Source: Cylicocyclus nassatus
Taxonomy: Eukaryota > Nematoda > Chromadorea > Rhabditida > Strongylidae
Assembly (NCBI GenBank): GCA_958299035.1
Contig: CATQJL010000305.1
Location: 29,773,733 to 29,837,732 of the forward strand
Length of the DNA stretch: 64,000 bases
Direction: 5' to 3'
Positions 61,278 through 64,000 of the stretch are shown in pieces. The position numbers and the translations under genes were made by a program. Each line of letters begins with the position of its first letter. Positions within the stretch are counted from its first letter, which is position 1. Under the pieces are notes generated by a model. The model ran no database searches. It was not told the DNA's origin and saw only the letters and a program-made list of their open reading frames with translations.

Positions 61278-63539
61278 GCGAAACGAATTTCCAAGGCAAA
61301 ACTATTTTGAGATTTGTCGAGAGCTCCTTTAGGTTTTTTCTCACTGAAAGATTCCGACTTTTGCCCCAAACGAAAACAGCAGGGCAAACATGGTCTTCTC
61401 GAAAAGGGACCAGAAACTTTATGGGCGCGATATTTTCGAAGTTCCAAGGTTTTACAAACCAATTTTGGAATTTGTCGGAAGAACTTTTAGTTTCTTTCTC
61501 ATTGAGGAATTCCTACCTTGCCCGAAGAGGAAACAGCAGGGTGAACATGGCCCCCTCGGAAAGGACCAGGGACTTTATGAGCGCGAAACGAATTTCCAAG
61601 GCAAAACTATTTTGAGATTTGTCGAGAGCTCCTTTAGGTTTTTTCTCACTGAAAGATTCCGACTTTTGCCCCAAAAGAAAACAGCAGGGCGAACATGGTC
61701 TTCTCGGAAAGGACCAGGGACTTTATTGGTGCGAAATTTTCGAAGTTCCAAGGTTTTACAAACTAATTTTGGAATTTGTCGGAAGAGCTTTTAGTTTCTT
61801 TCTCATTGAGGAATTCCTACTTTGCCCAAAGAGGAAACAGCAGGGTGAACATGGCCCCCTCGGAAAGGACCAGGGACTTTATGAGCGCGAAACGAATTTC
61901 CAAGGCAAAGCTATTTTGAGATTTGTCGAGAGCTCCTTTAGGTTTTTTCTCACTGAAAGATTCCGACATTTGCCCCAAAAGAAAACAGCAGGGCAAACAT
62001 GGTCTTCTCGGAAAGGACCAGGGACTTTATAAGCGCGAAATTTTCGAAGTTCCAAGGTTTTACAGCAAATTTTGAAATTTGTCGAGAGGACATAGTTTTA
62101 TCTTTTACTGAGGAATTCCTACTTGCCCAAATAGGAAAAAGCAGGGGAACATAGTCCCATCGGAAAGGACCTGGGAATTTATGGGCGCGAAACGAATTTC
62201 CAAGGCAAAACAATTTGAGATTTGTCGAGAGCTCCTTTAGGTTTTTTCTCACTGAAAGATTCCGACTTTTGCCCCAAAAGAAAACAGCAGGGCGAACATG
62301 GTCTTCTCGGAAAGGACCAGGGACTTTATTGGTGCGAAATTTTCGAAGTTCCAAGGTTTTACAAACTAATTTTGGAATTTGTCGGAAGAGCTTTTAGTTT
62401 CTTTCTCATTGAGGAATTCCTACTTTGCCCGAAGAGGAAACAGCAGGGTGAACATGGCCCCCTCGGAAAGGACCAGGGACTTTATGAGCGCGAAACGAAC
62501 TTCCAAGGCAAAACAATTTGAGATTTGTCGAGAGCTCCTTTAGGTTTTTTCTCACTGAAAGATTGCGACTTTTGCCCCAAAAGAAAACAGCAGGGCGAAC
62601 ATGGTCTTCTCGGAAAGGACCAGGGACTTTATTGGTGCGAAATTTTCGAAGTTCCAAGGTTTTACAAACTAATTTTGGAATTTGTCGGAAGAACTTTTAG
62701 TTTCTTTCTCATTGAGGAATTCCTACTTTGCCCGAAGAGGAAACAGCAGGGTGAACATGGCCCCCTCGGAAAGGACCAGGGACTTTATGAGCGCGAAACG
62801 AATTTCCAAGGCAAAACTATTTTGAGATTTGTAGAGAGCTCTTTTAGGTTTTTTCTCACTGAAAGATTCCGACATTTGCCCCAAAAGAAAACAGCAGGGC
62901 AAACATGGTCTTCTCGGAAAGGACCAGGGACTTTATAAGCGCGAAATTTTCGAAGTTCCAAGGTTTTACAGCAAATTTTGAAATTTGTCGAGAGGACAGA
63001 GTTTTATCTTTCACTGAGGCATTCCTACTTGCCCAAATAGGAAAAACAGGGGAACATAGTCCCATCGGAAAGGACCTGGGAATTTATGGGCGCGAAACGA
63101 ATTTCCAAGGCAAAACTATTTTGAGAATTGTCGAGAGCTCCTTTAGGTTTTTCTCACTGAAAGATTCCGACTTTTGCCCCAAAAGAAAACAGCAGGGCGA
63201 ACATGGTCTTCTCGGAAAGGACCAGGGACTTTATTGGTGCGAAATTTTCGAAGTTCCAAGGTTTTACAAACTAATTTTGGAATTTGTCGGAAGAGCTTTT
63301 AGTTTCTTTCTCATTGAGGAATTCCTACTTTGTCCGAAGAGGAAACAGCAGGGTGAACATGGCCCCCTCGGAAAGGACCAGGGACTTTATGAGCGCGAAA
63401 CGAATTTCCAAGGCAAAACAATTTGAGATTTGTCGAGAGCTCCTTTAGGTTTTTTCTCACTGAAAGATTGCGACTTTTGCCCCAAAAGAAAACAGCAGGG
63501 CGAACATGGTCTTCTCGGAAATTACCAGGGACTTTATTG

Positions 63540-63690
63540 GTGCGAAATTTTCGAAGTTCCAAGGTTTTACAAACTAATTTTGGATGTCGAGAGGACATAG
63601 TTTTATCTTTCACTGAGGAATTCCTACTTGCCCAAATAGGAAAAAGCAGGGGAACATAGTCCCATCGGAAAGGACCTGGGAATTTATGGG
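63540..63690. repeat. Chimeric A half-unit with 3-bp loss
   Basis: Begins as a common A (ACAAACTAATTTTGGA) and changes at about 63585 directly to the A4 sequence (TGTCGAGAGGACATAG), losing 3 bp. A within-family crossover or conversion is the simplest reading. The preceding tail has a private GGAAATTACCAGGG. Confidence 0.7.
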
Positions 63691-64000
63691 CGCGAAACGA
63701 ATTTCCAAGGCAAAACAATTTGAGATTTGTCGAGAGCTCCTTTAGGTTTTTTCTCACTGAAAGATTGCGACTTTTGCCCCAAAAGAAAACAGCAGGGCGA
63801 ACATGGTCTTCTCGGAAAGGACCAGGGACTTTATTGGTGCGAAATTTTCGAAGTTCCAAGGTTTTACAAGCTAATTTTGGAATTTGTCGGAAGAACCTTT
63901 AGTTTCTTTCTCATTGAGGAATTCCTATTTTGCCCAAAGAGGAAACAGCAGGGTGAACATGGCCCCCTCGGAAAGGACCAGGGACTTTATGAGCGCGAAA

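Larger units (their letters stand above)
21396..64000. repeat. Satellite array, right block (304-bp A+B dimers)
   Basis: The same satellite resumes immediately after the inserted element, in the same orientation and in the phase the left block left off: the A half-unit interrupted at 19740 is completed at 21396-21410, then a B half-unit starts at 21411. It continues to the right edge, so the true array is longer than the window. Several higher-order domains with unit lengths near 604, 909, 912, 1209, 1508 and 1823 bp can be recognised from shared variants and are listed separately. No non-satellite stretch of any size is visible here. Confidence 0.97.

Noticed and set aside
37..63902. More than 200 ORFs of 60-253 codons on both strands
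   Set aside because: They are translations of the same satellite units in shifting frames, with starts and stops at fixed unit positions. No single frame is conserved across dimers, and indels of 1-6 bp occur freely. None resembles a known family.
1..64000. CRISPR-like repeat-spacer organisation
   Set aside because: Direct repetition is continuous, with no unique spacers between short constant repeats; the unit is a 304-bp dimer of homologous halves.
1..64000. CENP-B-box-like motif in the satellite (TTCG of the A and B heads)
   Set aside because: The heads contain TTCG on one strand or the other, but the remaining fixed positions of the known box (the A and CGGG parts at correct spacing) are not met by eye.
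1..64000. tRNA, rRNA or other structured RNA genes
   Set aside because: No cloverleaf, GTTCRANNC-type box in context, or rRNA-like conserved segment seen in the satellite or the element.

Overview
This window is almost entirely one eukaryotic tandem-repeat (satellite DNA) array with a single transposon-like interruption. I find no convincing protein gene, tRNA, rRNA or CRISPR array. It looks like heterochromatic (centromeric, pericentromeric or similar) DNA from a eukaryote. The interrupting foldback-type element makes an animal, perhaps an insect, my first guess, but nothing here fixes the taxon.

Basic architecture: two related half-units alternate head to tail, always in the same orientation. 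Half-unit A is about 156 bp, begins GCGAAATTTTCGAAG (or GCGATATTTTCGAAG) and carries the palindrome AGGAATTCCT. Half-unit B is about 148 bp, begins GCGAAACGAATTTCC and carries GAGCTC. Both end in near-identical boxes (AACAGCAGGG and GGACCAGGGACTTTAT), so they descend from one ancestral monomer of about 152 bp. A plus B gives a 304-bp dimer, repeated roughly 200 times. Long open frames in the array are by-products: 304 is not a multiple of 3, and the same DNA is read as different peptides in successive frames.

Layout: 1-19740 is satellite with several segmental duplications, including a 1832-bp tandem duplication at 7409-11072 and a 907-bp one at about 16.4-18.1 kb. 19741-21395 is a 1655-bp inverted-repeat (foldback-like) element with arms of about 650 bp, flanked by a 7-9 bp target duplication. 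21396-64000 is satellite again. It holds a punctuated higher-order domain at 22.1-30.8 kb, a duplicate of the element-bearing block at 30.4-34.0 kb (without the element), a 909-bp series at 39.1-41.5 kb, a 608/912-bp domain at 48.8-53.7 kb, a 1508-bp duplication at 53.7-56.7 kb, and a 298-bp short-dimer subfamily at 57.3-59.1 kb.

The most interesting points are these. (1) The element has an uninterrupted paralogous 'empty site' at about 31.26 kb inside the same array. (2) Higher-order unit lengths are quantised in whole dimers and punctuated by one B variant. (3) At about a dozen places the A/B alternation breaks (B-B, A-A or A-A-A), and the switches fall in short boxes shared by A and B. (4) The loop of the element holds a TATA-like box and two micro-ORFs of unknown meaning. 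All similarity statements come from reading by eye; no alignments or searches were run.
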